Positions 1-9,319 of a DNA stretch of 41,403 bases are shown here, in pieces. Source of the DNA: Acidiferrobacteraceae bacterium (GTDB lineage Bacteria > Pseudomonadota > Gammaproteobacteria > Acidiferrobacterales > JAJDNE01). The stretch lies in the NCBI GenBank assembly GCA_037388825.1, contig JARRJV010000011.1:21155-62557 (forward strand), written 5' to 3'. Below the pieces are notes generated by a model. It saw nothing but the letters and a program-made list of their open reading frames with translations. It did not search any database and was not told where the DNA came from. Both the position numbers and the translations under genes were made by a program. Every line of letters begins with the position of its first letter. The first letter of the stretch is position 1.

Positions 1-61
1 CCATAAACGAGATCACGCCTGCGCGGCGCAATCGCGGCTTCGTCAAGAATAAGGAAAAGCA

Positions 62-616
62 ATGTCCTCCTCCATCCCGGTGCTTTCCGGTCGCTTCGCA
101 CTTGCCGGCGGATTCGCTGCCGTGCCGACAATCATTCTGGCCGAAGTCGCGGATCGCTTTGCACCCCGTACCCCGCATCTGGTGTTCAATCTGATTCCGC
201 CTCTGAGCGTCGCCTTTGCGTTGTGGTGGCTGAGCCGGCGGGAGGGCCTGATACGCCGCGGTTCGCGCAGCCTGGGCATGGTATCCATCGCCCTTGCCGC
301 CGTTGCCAGTTGGTACCTTGCGCAACGCGTCTACATACAACTTCACGGTGGGTTCACGGCCGAATACATGGCCGGCGCCGTGGGCGCATTGTTACTGGCC
401 CTGCCTTTGCCCTGGATGTGGTCCTCAAGCCGCCGGTCGGGAATCCTGCTGGCAGCGGCGGTGGCCGCCGGAATCCTGGGCGTGGCCCTGGCGATCGCGA
501 TCCGGGCACCTTTTCATGTGCAGCTTTCCAGCCACGATCGCTGGCTCTATGTGCTCATGCCGGTGTGGCAGGCGACCGTGTTCGCGGCCCTGGCCGGTAC
601 CCGCAAGTTGCTGTAG
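62..616 (+). CDS. Small polytopic membrane protein, function unknown
   Basis: A 184-residue hydrophobic protein that I do not recognise. About six membrane-spanning stretches can be seen, near residues 10-30, 41-58, 73-90, 101-120, 127-147 and 162-180, so it is probably an inner-membrane protein. The loops are short and basic (WWLSRREGLIRRGSR; SSSRRSG) and suggest cytoplasmic loops. The start is supported by AAGGA at 53-57, about 5 bases before the ATG. A possible end of an upstream frame (TAA at 50-52) lies just before it, so it may close an operon that begins outside the window. About 160 bases of non-coding DNA follow. No catalytic motif was found. Coding status is likely because the hydrophobic pattern is continuous and the frame begins at a good ribosome binding site. 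Confidence 0.6.
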   Translation: MSSSIPVLSGRFALAGGFAAVPTIILAEVADRFAPRTPHLVFNLIPPLSVAFALWWLSRREGLIRRGSRSLGMVSIALAAVASWYLAQRVYIQLHGGFTAEYMAGAVGALLLALPLPWMWSSSRRSGILLAAAVAAGILGVALAIAIRAPFHVQLSSHDRWLYVLMPVWQATVFAALAGTRKLL

Positions 617-775
617 GGCCAGGACAGCTACGTACCTCCTCGTGCAGGCCGCACCGGAACCATGACACTGCCGTGAAGATTGGCCACTCCGGCAAAGAAA
701 GTTCTGGTCAGGAACGCGAACCCGGTTTGTAATATGGCCTGATCCCAAGGAACCACCTCAGGGAGGACTGGTGAT

Positions 776-1750
776 ATGGACGTCAAGATCGGAACCTTCA
801 ATCTCAATAACCTGTTCTCGCGTTTCGATTTTCAGGGCGTCATCGATGCCTTGCACGGTGCGCCTGCGGAGGACGTCAGCTTCCACTACGAGTTCACCGA
901 TCCCGCAGACGTAAGGATCCGCACCTTCCATGGTCGCCTGGTGAAGGCCAAGGATGAGGCGGACACCCGCACCATCGCGGAACGGATCAAGGAGATGGAC
1001 GTCGACGTACTGGCGGTACAGGAAGTTGAAAATATCGACATCCTGCGTAAGTTCAACCGCGAGCATCTCGACGGGATGTACGCGACGCAGGTGCTGATCG
1101 AGGGGAACGATCCGCGCTTTATCGACGTCGGCATTCTGTCCAACCTGCCGGTGGGTGCGATCAGTTCCTACCAGACACGGGTGGATCCATCGGATCCGGC
1201 AGAGCGTGTTTTCAGCCGCGACTTGTTGGAGGTGGAGATCCTGAATGCCAGCCGCAGCCGCAAACTGTTTACACTGTTCAACACCCACCTGAAGAGCAAC
1301 TTCGTCCCGTTCAACGAGGATCAGGATACCGGACACGCGGCCGCCAACGAGCGCCGTCGACGCCAGGCCGCGGCCATTGCCCAGATCATTGCCGAACGCA
1401 TGCGCCCGCGGAGCAGCTATGTTCTCACCGGCGACATGAACGACGGCCCGGATTCACCCTTTCTTGCCCCGTTCGTGAACGACAGCGAGATCGCCTTGCA
1501 CAACGCCCTCACGAATCCTGCGGAGACGCGTCCGCCGAAACCGGAATCCACGGGACCGGGCCCGCAGACGACCGCCTGGACCCATCGTTTCAAGCCCAGC
1601 GGGCAGCCACCGAAGTTCGAGCTGTACGATCAGATCTGGTTGAGTCCGTCCCTGAGGGACAAGCAGACAGGCGCCATGATCGGCCGGCGCAAAAATCACA
1701 AGGGGGACGGCAGCGATCATGATCCGGCATGGATCACGCTGCGCCTATGA
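776..1750 (+). CDS. Endonuclease/exonuclease/phosphatase-fold hydrolase
   Basis: A 324-residue protein of the EEP superfamily (metal-dependent phosphodiesterases related to DNase I and exonuclease III). The hallmark blocks are present in order: FNLNN at residues 8-12 (metal and phosphate site), the catalytic-site Glu in AVQEVEN near residue 83, NTHLKSN in the middle of the protein, TGDMND with the Asp/Asn pair near residue 220, and a terminal SDHDP with the catalytic His. No signal peptide is visible, so it is probably cytoplasmic. The substrate cannot be read from sequence; DNA, RNA and phosphoesters are all possible. A strong ribosome binding site (GGGAGG) precedes the ATG. The gene ends 3 bases before the convergent exporter gene on the other strand. 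Confidence 0.85.
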   Translation: MDVKIGTFNLNNLFSRFDFQGVIDALHGAPAEDVSFHYEFTDPADVRIRTFHGRLVKAKDEADTRTIAERIKEMDVDVLAVQEVENIDILRKFNREHLDGMYATQVLIEGNDPRFIDVGILSNLPVGAISSYQTRVDPSDPAERVFSRDLLEVEILNASRSRKLFTLFNTHLKSNFVPFNEDQDTGHAAANERRRRQAAAIAQIIAERMRPRSSYVLTGDMNDGPDSPFLAPFVNDSEIALHNALTNPAETRPPKPESTGPGPQTTAWTHRFKPSGQPPKFELYDQIWLSPSLRDKQTGAMIGRRKNHKGDGSDHDPAWITLRL

Positions 1751-1753
1751 AGC

Positions 1754-2515
1754 TCAATTCTTCAGTCGATAGCCGGTGCGGAAGATCCACCAGACGAAGA
1801 ACAGGCACACAAGCAGGAACAACAAAATCATGGCGAGGCTGACCTCGACATTGACGTCGGAGATTCCGTAGAAACTCCAGCGAAAACCGCTGATGAGGTA
1901 TACCACCGGGTTGAACAGGGCCACCTTCTGCCACAGCGGCGGAAGCATGTTGATGGAATAAAACGCGCCGCCGAGGAAGGTGAGCGGCGTGATAACCATC
2001 ATGGGAATGATCTGCAGCTTCTGAAAATCGTCTGCCCACAGTCCGATAATGAATCCGAACAGGCTGAAGGAAAGCGCCGTCAGCACAAGAAAGGCCAGCA
2101 TCCAGACCGGATGGGCGACGCCATAGTCCACGAAAATTCTTGCCGTTCCGAGGATCAGGGCACCGATGATCAGTGACTTGGACGCGGCGGCGCCGACGAA
2201 ACCCAGCACCACCTCAAAGGAAGACACGGGCGCCGACAGGACCTCGTAGATGGTCCCGGTGAATTTCGGAAAATAGATTCCGAACGCCGCGTTGGAGATG
2301 CTCTCGCCCAGCAACGACAGCATCAACAGGCCCGGAATGATGAAGGCTGCGTACTGCACACCGTCGATCTGGCCGATACGCGAACCGATGGCGGCGCCGA
2401 AGACGATAAAGTACAGGGCCGTGGTCAGGATGGGCGAGGCAATGGTCTGCATGAGCGTGCGCCCCGCCCTGGCCATCTCCTGGATGTAGATTGCACGCAC
2501 ACCGTAGTAGTTCAT
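1754..2515 (-). CDS. yadH: ABC-2 type exporter permease, YadH-like
   Basis: A 253-residue ABC-2 permease forming the membrane half of an exporter with the ATPase encoded immediately upstream. Six hydrophobic segments are visible, and the family blocks [10 protein letters not shown] near residue 38, [12 protein letters not shown] near 178 and [14 protein letters not shown] near 205 match the YadH family. The start at MNYYGVRA is preferred because it overlaps the stop of the ATPase gene by four bases (ATGA), typical of translational coupling. A longer open frame in the same phase runs back into the ATPase gene but would be an out-of-frame overlap. The natural substrate of YadGH is not firmly established. 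Confidence 0.88.
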   Translation of the reverse strand: MNYYGVRAIYIQEMARAGRTLMQTIASPILTTALYFIVFGAAIGSRIGQIDGVQYAAFIIPGLLMLSLLGESISNAAFGIYFPKFTGTIYEVLSAPVSSFEVVLGFVGAAASKSLIIGALILGTARIFVDYGVAHPVWMLAFLVLTALSFSLFGFIIGLWADDFQKLQIIPMMVITPLTFLGGAFYSINMLPPLWQKVALFNPVVYLISGFRWSFYGISDVNVEVSLAMILLFLLVCLFFVWWIFRTGYRLKN

Positions 2516-3438
2516 GCCTTCTCCCTCACCAGGTTGACGAAGATTTCCTCCAGCGAGCTCTGGCTGGAATGCAGATCCTTGAAATCGATGCCGTCGCGCG
2601 CAAGCTTGCGCAGCAATTCCGGTACCCCGGTATGTTCCTGCTGGATGTCGAAGGTGAAGGTCAGCACGGTGCCGTCCTCGGACAGGGTCAGGGGGTACTG
2701 CGCGAGGTCCTCGGGAATCTGTTCCAGGGCCTGCTGCAAGGTGAGTGTAAGCTGGCGTTTTCCCAACTTGTTCATGAGGGCCGTCTTCTCGTCCACCACG
2801 CCGATGCGCCCGCCGTTGATGACCCCGATCCGGTCGGCCATCTCCTCGGCCTCGTCGATGTAATGAGTGGTAAGAATGATGGTTACCCCGGTCTCGCGCA
2901 ACTCGCGCACCATATTCCACATGTCGTGACGCAATTCCACGTCCACACCCGCGGTGGGCTCGTCCAGGAACAGGACCGAGGGTTCGTGGGCCAGGGCCTT
3001 GGCAATCAGGACACGGCGTTTCATCCCGCCCGACAGGGCCATGATCTTTTCCCTGCGCTTGTCCCAGAGAGACAGGGCGCGCAGCACCTTTTCGATGTGC
3101 GCCGGATCCGGGGCCTTGCCGAACAGGCCGCGGCTGAACCGCATGGTGTCGATCACGTTTTCAAAAGCGGCGGTGGAAAGCTCCTGGGGCACCAGTCCAA
3201 TGCGCGAACGCGCAGCGCGATAATCGCGGGCGATATCGAACCCGTCCACCGTGACACTGCCCGAGGTCGGTGTGACGATGCCGCACACGGCGCTGATGAG
3301 GGTGGTCTTCCCTGCCCCGTTAGGCCCGAGCAGTCCAAAGATCTCTCCCCGGTGAATGTCCAGACTGACCTCGTCCAGGGCACGCAGCCCCGTGGCATAC
3401 GTCTTGGTGAGATTCTTGATGGAAATTACCGCGTCCAT
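2512..3438 (-). CDS. yadG: ABC exporter ATP-binding protein, YadG-like
   Basis: A 308-residue ATPase, the same length as E. coli YadG. It carries Walker [10 protein letters not shown] near residue 38, signature LSGGMKRR near 139, Walker [13 protein letters not shown] near 159 and the switch His in [11 protein letters not shown] near 193. The C-terminal extension ending [15 protein letters not shown] is typical of drug- and polysaccharide-type ABC-2 ATPases. It energises the permease whose start codon overlaps this gene's stop. GGAG lies five bases before the ATG. The pair looks complete as an exporter and needs no periplasmic binding protein. Confidence 0.9.
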   Translation of the reverse strand: MDAVISIKNLTKTYATGLRALDEVSLDIHRGEIFGLLGPNGAGKTTLISAVCGIVTPTSGSVTVDGFDIARDYRAARSRIGLVPQELSTAAFENVIDTMRFSRGLFGKAPDPAHIEKVLRALSLWDKRREKIMALSGGMKRRVLIAKALAHEPSVLFLDEPTAGVDVELRHDMWNMVRELRETGVTIILTTHYIDEAEEMADRIGVINGGRIGVVDEKTALMNKLGKRQLTLTLQQALEQIPEDLAQYPLTLSEDGTVLTFTFDIQQEHTGVPELLRKLARDGIDFKDLHSSQSSLEEIFVNLVREKA

Positions 3439-3549
3439 TGAGTCTCCGAAAAGATGTGCCGGGCGCCTTCCCGGCAGGCGAGAGCCGCCATCATACGCAT
3501 CCGCCCCGGAAAGACCTACCCACGGCAGCCGGTCCCGCCGCCCCTGATC

Positions 3550-6009
3550 CTAGCGGTGCATCCGCAACGCCATCGCAATCGCTGCCACCAGTCCTGCACC
3601 TGCAGCCACCAGTCCCCAGTCGTCCCAGTGCAGGGGCATGAGATGCAGGGCCTCCGCCAGAAAAGGCTGCTGAATCAACACCACTGCCGATACGGCCGTC
3701 AGCGCGGCGACGATGCGGGCGGTCCACGTTTTCATGCGACTCAGCGACACCGTGATTCCCGCACTGCCAAAACTGAGAACTGCCAACGCCATGGCACGCC
3801 CGTGCTCCACCTCTCGACCGGCCCCAAGACTGTAGACATATCCGCCAACCAGCACGACGGTAAATACGACACCCACCAGTCCGATCAGCATCCATTCGCC
3901 TCGGTCGAAAAATCGCGTCGATCCGCGCAAGGTCCGCCGATGTGCCATTCCGCGACGCGGAAGCTGTTGGTAGACCAGCAGGGCGGTTGGATGAATGATC
4001 AGCTCCATCCATACGATGTGTACCGGAAGATAGAGCAGCGGATATCCGGCCAGAGGGATCACCGCGGCGCTCAGAACCAATGGAAAATGAATCATGAGCA
4101 GATAGGCAAAACTCATGTGCAGATTGGCGAACAGCTGGTTCCCTTCGGTGATGGCGCGAACGATGGTGCGGAAGTTGTCATCGATCAACACCACCGCCGC
4201 CACTTCGCGTGCGGCCTGTGTACCGCGCTCCCCCATCGCCACTCCGATATCCGCCGCTTGCAGTGCGGGGACGTCATTCACTCCGTCACCGGTCACGGCG
4301 ACGATTTCGCCAGCAGCCTGCATCTGGCGCACAAACTGCAACTTCTGCGACGGCATGGAACGCGCAATGACGTCGACCTCGCGCAGATCGACATGGGGTT
4401 CATCATAGCCCGCGATCTCGTCTGCAGTAACCACGCGCGGATCACCGCCGCCCAGGCCCACTTCTTTCGCTACCGCGCGCGCCGTCAGGGGATGGTCGCC
4501 GGTGATCATAATCACGTGTATCCCGGCATCCCTGCACACACTCACTGATTCCTTTACTCCTTCGCGCACGGGGTCTTCCAGGGCGAGCAATCCGGCAAAG
4601 ACCAGGCCGCTGTCGGGCTCTGCCTGTTCTTCATCGGACTCATCGAGAACTCGCTGCCCGCAGGCGATTACCTTGTGTCCGCCCGACGCCAGTTGCTCCG
4701 CCATTGAGATCCAGCGTCGGCGCTCCGTGGCCTCGAGCCGGCATTGCGGGATCACAGTCTCATGTGCGCCCTTCGTGACTGCGAGCAGGCGCCCATCCTC
4801 CAGCCTGAGAATGGCTGACTCGCGTTTTCGATCTTCGGTGAAGGGAAACGTAAACAGGCGGTGCAGACGCGTGCGAGGCGTGTCTTCATGTTCGAGAATC
4901 GCCATGTCGAGTGGATCGCCGCTGTCTGCGCGTGAGGCTGCTGCTGCGACCTGCAGCAGCTCTTCGGGCGTCGTATCGCCTGCCGGATGTACGTGCGTCA
5001 GGACCAGACGACCGAGCGTAATGGTACCGGTCTTGTCCGAGCAGATCGCGGTAACTCGTCCAATATTTTCCACGGCCACCGCGCGACGGACAAGCGCCTG
5101 TTGGCGAGCCAGCCGGTAGACACCGACCCCGAGGAAAAAAGTGAACACCACCGGAAACTCCTCTGGCAACGCGGCGACCGCCAGGGTGACGGCGCTGATG
5201 ATGGCGTCGAGGAGGCCATAGCCCTGCACCCAGCGTACCCATGCAACGACCAGACAAAGGATGACCGCGGCCACCAGCAGGACGCGCACGAGATCGGCGA
5301 TTGCTCTCTGTAGTGGCGTACGTGCATGACTACCCTGCACAGCGGAACGGACGATTTCTCCGTAGAAAGTCTCCGCGCCGGTAAACACCACGCGAAGACG
5401 CGCACTTCCGGCAAGCAGGCGTGTTCCGGCATAACCCCAATGGCTGGCATCGACCGGAACCAGTTCTCCGGCAAACGCACCAGGTTCGCAGTACTGTTTC
5501 CGCACGGGAAAGGCCTCGCCGGTCAGGGCCGATTCATCAACCTGCGCCGCCTCGCTGCGAACAATGATTCCGTCGGCGGGAAACGTCTCCCCTGCCGCAA
5601 GCATGACGAGATCGCCAGGCACGAGATCGGTGGCCGCAAGGTCGATGACTTCGCCATCACGTAGAACATGGGCGCGGGTCGTGAGACGACCACCCAGGGT
5701 AGCCGTCGATGCCTGGGTGCGGCGGTGCAGCCACAGATCCATTCCGGCGAGAGGTACCAGGGCCACGGCGAGCGTCAGGGATTCCTTCAATTCGCCAACG
5801 GCGGCGAACAGGATACTGGTCGCGATAAGAAACCACAGCATTGGATCGCGCAGTGTATCGCGCACCACATCGCGCCATCCGCCCGCCGGTGCTTCAAGAA
5901 TGTCATTCATTCCGTAGCGAGCGCGTCGCCGGGCGATTTCCCCAGCGGACAACCCCGTTTCGGCGTCGCGGTACGGATCTAGTCTACCGATGGGAAGCTG
6001 GCGTTGCAT
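3550..6009 (-). CDS. Cation-transporting P-type ATPase
   Basis: An 819-residue P-type ATPase of the P2-like group. It has an N-terminal cation-ATPase domain, the actuator motif LTGEAFPV near residue 157, an M4 PEEFP motif at 282-286 in place of the Ca-ATPase PEGLP, phosphorylation site DKTGT with Asp325, a TGDHPLTA block, and the hinge motif GDGVNDVPALQAADIGVAMG. Paired hydrophobic segments flank the actuator, and a C-terminal bundle of about six helices follows. No heavy-metal CPC motif and no N-terminal metal-binding domain are present, which argues against Cu/Zn export. The transported ion is probably Ca, Mg, Na or K, and sequence alone does not decide. It appears to be a single gene between the exporter operon and the AI-2E family gene. 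Confidence 0.92.
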   Translation of the reverse strand: MQRQLPIGRLDPYRDAETGLSAGEIARRRARYGMNDILEAPAGGWRDVVRDTLRDPMLWFLIATSILFAAVGELKESLTLAVALVPLAGMDLWLHRRTQASTATLGGRLTTRAHVLRDGEVIDLAATDLVPGDLVMLAAGETFPADGIIVRSEAAQVDESALTGEAFPVRKQYCEPGAFAGELVPVDASHWGYAGTRLLAGSARLRVVFTGAETFYGEIVRSAVQGSHARTPLQRAIADLVRVLLVAAVILCLVVAWVRWVQGYGLLDAIISAVTLAVAALPEEFPVVFTFFLGVGVYRLARQQALVRRAVAVENIGRVTAICSDKTGTITLGRLVLTHVHPAGDTTPEELLQVAAAASRADSGDPLDMAILEHEDTPRTRLHRLFTFPFTEDRKRESAILRLEDGRLLAVTKGAHETVIPQCRLEATERRRWISMAEQLASGGHKVIACGQRVLDESDEEQAEPDSGLVFAGLLALEDPVREGVKESVSVCRDAGIHVIMITGDHPLTARAVAKEVGLGGGDPRVVTADEIAGYDEPHVDLREVDVIARSMPSQKLQFVRQMQAAGEIVAVTGDGVNDVPALQAADIGVAMGERGTQAAREVAAVVLIDDNFRTIVRAITEGNQLFANLHMSFAYLLMIHFPLVLSAAVIPLAGYPLLYLPVHIVWMELIIHPTALLVYQQLPRRGMAHRRTLRGSTRFFDRGEWMLIGLVGVVFTVVLVGGYVYSLGAGREVEHGRAMALAVLSFGSAGITVSLSRMKTWTARIVAALTAVSAVVLIQQPFLAEALHLMPLHWDDWGLVAAGAGLVAAIAMALRMHR

Positions 6010-6135
6010 GAACCTGCCCGAAAATCAGGCGGCGTGCCCGCGCTCGATACTGCCAGCCGCCCGGCCGGCCATGGCCGGACAGGAAACCTGTACCCGGATC
6101 CGCGAAGAGTCGCCTACCCATGACTGTCCCATGAC

Positions 6136-7257
6136 TCAACGTCGACGTCGGATCGACGCCTTTTTTCTTCCGCTTCTGCCAAGGACTGGCTCGGGCTCCA
6201 ATTCGAAGAAAACCCGGCGATAGATCTCCAGTGTCGTTAACATCACACCGGCCAGTATGGGACCGATGATGATGCCGACGGCACCGAACAAAGCAATGCC
6301 GCCGAGGGTGCTGAGCAGAACCAGCAGGTCGGACATGCGGGCCTCGCTGCCGACGATGGTCGGCCGTATGATGTTGTCTACCGTGCTCACCACGACTACA
6401 CACCAGACAAGCAGGCCAATGGCACTGCCCTGCTGACCTGTCACCCACAGGTACACCACCGCCGGAACCCAGATCAGCGGCGCACCCAGGCCGGGGATCG
6501 CGGACAAGACCATTACTACCGTGCCCCAGAAGGCGGCGCCATCCACGCCGGTCACGCGAAATGCAATTCCCACGAGCACGCCCTGCAAAACGCCGATGAC
6601 AAAGATACCTTTGAGCGAAGCGCGCGTGATACCGACCCCACGCTCCAGAATCGTCTCCCGGTCGTCATCGGACAAGGGAATATACGATGCGACTCGCTGC
6701 AGGATCGCCGGACCGTCCACCAGAAAGAAGAACATGGCGTAGAGCAGCACAAACGCGTTCAGAATGAAGCCGACGGTTCCACGGGTCACCGTGGAAACGC
6801 TGCGCACCAGGAACTGACCGGTGGAGCCGGCGATCTCGCCCAGCTTGGCGAGAATACCGGTCTTGTAGGGTTCCAGTTCTTCGGCAAAGGGGATCCAGTC
6901 CGGCAGCCTGATCCCCGCTCCACCGTTTTCGGTCAGTTGCTGATGCACCCAGGGCTGGACCGCCTTGCTGATATGCAGGGCCTCCGCCGCCACCACGCCC
7001 AGCAGCGCCAGCAACGGCAAACCGACGACGAGCACCGAGGCCACCAGGACTGTTACCGACGCCAGGTAGCGGCGACCGCGAAAAGCCAGCACCACGCGCG
7101 TGTAGACCGGATAGAGCATGGCCGTGAAGATGGCCGCGAGCAGCACGGCAACGAGAAAATGCCGAATCATCGCCACGAATGCGCTGGCCACGATGAGGAC
7201 CAGCGTCAGGACGAATACCTTCTGATAGTTATCGAAATTGGCACGCGGGCTGGGCAC
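6136..7257 (-). CDS. AI-2E/PerM family (UPF0118) membrane protein
   Basis: A 373-residue polytopic inner-membrane protein of the PerM/AI-2E family, whose members are described as exporters or ion antiporters. The N-terminus has two paired helices (residues 13-33 and 36-54) and another near 70-95. A soluble loop around residues 100-150 is followed by the characteristic C-terminal hydrophobic block containing LSAIPGLGAPLIWVP and DNIIRPTIVG. The tail is very basic (GRKKASIRRRR). It starts at GTG 7255-7257 with GAGGAGA a few bases upstream. The family name does not prove autoinducer transport here. It runs divergently from the LolA-like gene. Confidence 0.85.
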   Translation of the reverse strand: MPSPRANFDNYQKVFVLTLVLIVASAFVAMIRHFLVAVLLAAIFTAMLYPVYTRVVLAFRGRRYLASVTVLVASVLVVGLPLLALLGVVAAEALHISKAVQPWVHQQLTENGGAGIRLPDWIPFAEELEPYKTGILAKLGEIAGSTGQFLVRSVSTVTRGTVGFILNAFVLLYAMFFFLVDGPAILQRVASYIPLSDDDRETILERGVGITRASLKGIFVIGVLQGVLVGIAFRVTGVDGAAFWGTVVMVLSAIPGLGAPLIWVPAVVYLWVTGQQGSAIGLLVWCVVVVSTVDNIIRPTIVGSEARMSDLLVLLSTLGGIALFGAVGIIIGPILAGVMLTTLEIYRRVFFELEPEPVLGRSGRKKASIRRRR

Positions 7258-7458
7258 GGGTCTCTCCTCTGCTTGTGTTTCGGCGGCCCCACAGACCGGC
7301 CGCCGGTCGGCAACTTCGGATTATGCCGGGCCAGCGGCTCGATAAAAACCGCGTTTCAGGCATTCCCCCGTCGGCCAGCGCTACACGAAGGCGACTGATT
7401 CCCGTATCCTGACTATCCCCCGGCGGCAAGAAAAACAGAATAAACACGGAGTAGGGCA

Positions 7459-8223
7459 ATGCGGCGATGGTCGTGGAGTGTTTTGGTTCTGGCGGCACTG
7501 GCAGGCGGCCATGCGACGGCAGCGCCGGACCCTGCGCAACTGATCCGGGACGCCATTCACTACTGGCGTGGCCAGACGTCCTACAGTGAAGTGGACATGG
7601 TCATCCACCGTCCCGACTGGGAGCGGCGCATGAGCATGCGTGGCTGGACACGGGGCGAGAGTGATTCCCTGATTCGCTTCACCGCGCCCGCCAAGGATGC
7701 CGGCAACGCGACCCTGAAGCTGGGTGACGCCATGTGGATCTATACGCCCAAGTTGCGCCAGATCATCAAGCTCCCGGCAAGCATGATGGCGCAAAGCTGG
7801 ATGGGTTCGGATTTTTCCTACAACGATCTGGCCAAGTCCGATCAGATCATTCGCCAGTACACACACAAGCTGGTCGATACGAAACAGGCCGATGGCCATA
7901 CTGTGTATACCATCGAGTCGATCCCCAAATCCGGCGCGCCCGTGGTGTGGGGCAAGGAGCGGCTTCGCATCCGGGATGACCACGTCCTGCTGGAAGAAAC
8001 TTTTTTTGACCAGGGCATGAAAGCAGTGAAATCCATGAAGACGGAAAAGGTCGCGCCCCTGGGAGGTCGCCCCTACGCCGTAATCATGCGTATGAGTGAC
8101 CTGGAACGGCCGGAGCACTGGACCCAGCTGGAATATCATCGCGCGAGCTTTGGCATCTCCCTTCCATCCTACCTCTTTACCCAGTCCAATCTGTCGAATC
8201 CGCGGCCCTGGAGCGCACCGTGA
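7459..8223 (+). CDS. LolA-like outer membrane lipoprotein-sorting protein
   Basis: A 254-residue exported protein with a cleavable signal peptide (residues 1-22, cleavage after HATAA). The mature part matches the LolA-like 'outer membrane lipoprotein-sorting' group, with motifs such as MSMRGWTRGES, KLGDAMWIYTPKLR and WMGSDFSYNDL. Such proteins are usually encoded with FtsX-type permeases and an ATPase and are thought to carry a lipid or lipoprotein across the periplasm. Here the stop codon overlaps the GTG start of the first permease gene (GTGA), so it heads that operon. GGAG precedes the ATG. Both downstream permease genes look broken, so its partner complex may not form. Confidence 0.85.
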   Translation: MRRWSWSVLVLAALAGGHATAAPDPAQLIRDAIHYWRGQTSYSEVDMVIHRPDWERRMSMRGWTRGESDSLIRFTAPAKDAGNATLKLGDAMWIYTPKLRQIIKLPASMMAQSWMGSDFSYNDLAKSDQIIRQYTHKLVDTKQADGHTVYTIESIPKSGAPVVWGKERLRIRDDHVLLEETFFDQGMKAVKSMKTEKVAPLGGRPYAVIMRMSDLERPEHWTQLEYHRASFGISLPSYLFTQSNLSNPRPWSAP

Positions 8224-9319
8224 TCTTCGCCCTCGCCTGGCGCAATCTCTGGCGGCAGCCGCGGCGAACCATACTGAGCAGTCTAGCAATCGCCTTCGCC
8301 TGCATGTTTCTCATCTTCATGCCTTCCCTGCAAAACGGCACTTACAATGCCATGATCGAGAACACGATGCGCCTGTTCGACGGCTACGCCGAGGTGCAGG
8401 CGCCCGGATATCACGATGACCCGCAGATCCGGAAAACGATTCACGATCCGCAGCCGCTGCTGGCCGAACTGCGAAGACTGCCCGGCGTGCGCACCGCCAG
8501 CCCCCGCGCCCTGAGCTACGCCCTGCTCAGCGCCGGCAACCACAGCTATGGCGCGCAGATCGTCGGCGTGCAACCGGACACCGAGCCCGGAGTCTCCACG
8601 GTACCCCATAACGTGCGCGAGGGCCGGTATCTGCAGAAGCTGGACAGCGACGAGATCGTACTGGGAGACACCCTGGCCAAGAATCTGCGTCTCAAGCTGG
8701 GGGATTCGGTAACGCTGCTCGGCTTGGGACGCGACGGCTCCCTGGCGGCGGACTCCCTCAAACTGGTGGGCATCTACCACACAGGAATCCAGGACATGGA
8801 CCGCCTGGTGGCGGAGATTCCGCTGGGACGATTCCAGGAAACCTTCTCCATGGGCAATCAGATCCATGCGATCGCCCTCGGATCCGTTTGAGCACGGGCG
8901 CGATGATCTACCTCGCCATGGTGGTGGTGGTCGCCTTCAGTCTGCTGAACAGCTTGCTGATGTCGGTTCTGGAACGTACACGGGAATTTGGCGTGTTGAT
9001 GGCACTCGGAATGCGGCCGGGCAGCATCGGCCGCCTGGTGTGGATCGAGACCCTGTTCATGCTCGCCATCGGCATTGGCCTGGGGATCGCCCTCGGCTTT
9101 ACGGTGACCGAATACTTTTCCCACGCCGGCATCTATTTCGGCGAGGCCCAGGACCTGTTTGCCCAGTTCGGCCTGCGCGGTGCCATGTATCCGGCTATCA
9201 ACAACCTCACCCTGCTCGGTGGCCCGGCCATCATCGCCCTGAGTATCGCCCTTGCCGGCATCTATCCCGTCGTGCGCATCCGTCGACTGGAGCCGGTCCC
9301 GGCCATGAGGACCGTCTAG
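8220..9319 (+). pseudogene. FtsX-type ABC permease, apparently broken (two frames)
   Basis: Two adjacent frames together resemble one MacB/LolE-like permease. The first (8220-8891, 223 residues, GTG start) has an N-terminal helix (residues 18-37) and most of the periplasmic domain, ending ...QIHAIAL then a few off-family residues. The second (TTG at 8888 to 9319) starts at LSTGAMIYL and holds the last three helices with the family block ERTREFGVLMALGMRPG. Comparison with the neighbouring permease shows that roughly 38 residues between IAL and LSTG are absent and the phase changes. A four-base overlap (TTGA) could allow the second part to be translated, but the missing segment suggests loss of function or an assembly error. 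An intact member would be about 400 residues. Confidence 0.7.

Noticed and set aside
1754-2920. Longer version of the permease gene starting inside the ATPase gene
   Set aside because: The extra N-terminus is out-of-phase ATPase sequence, while the start at 2515 fits the four-base overlap and the family length.
2491-3441. Long open frame opposite the ABC ATPase gene
   Set aside because: It mirrors a clear ATPase gene with Walker motifs; high-GC codon bias opens the antisense phase. Composition is not protein-like.
3454-4548. Long frame opposite the P-type ATPase gene
   Set aside because: The minus strand carries all P-type ATPase motifs; the plus frame is rich in His, Arg and Gln and matches no family I know.
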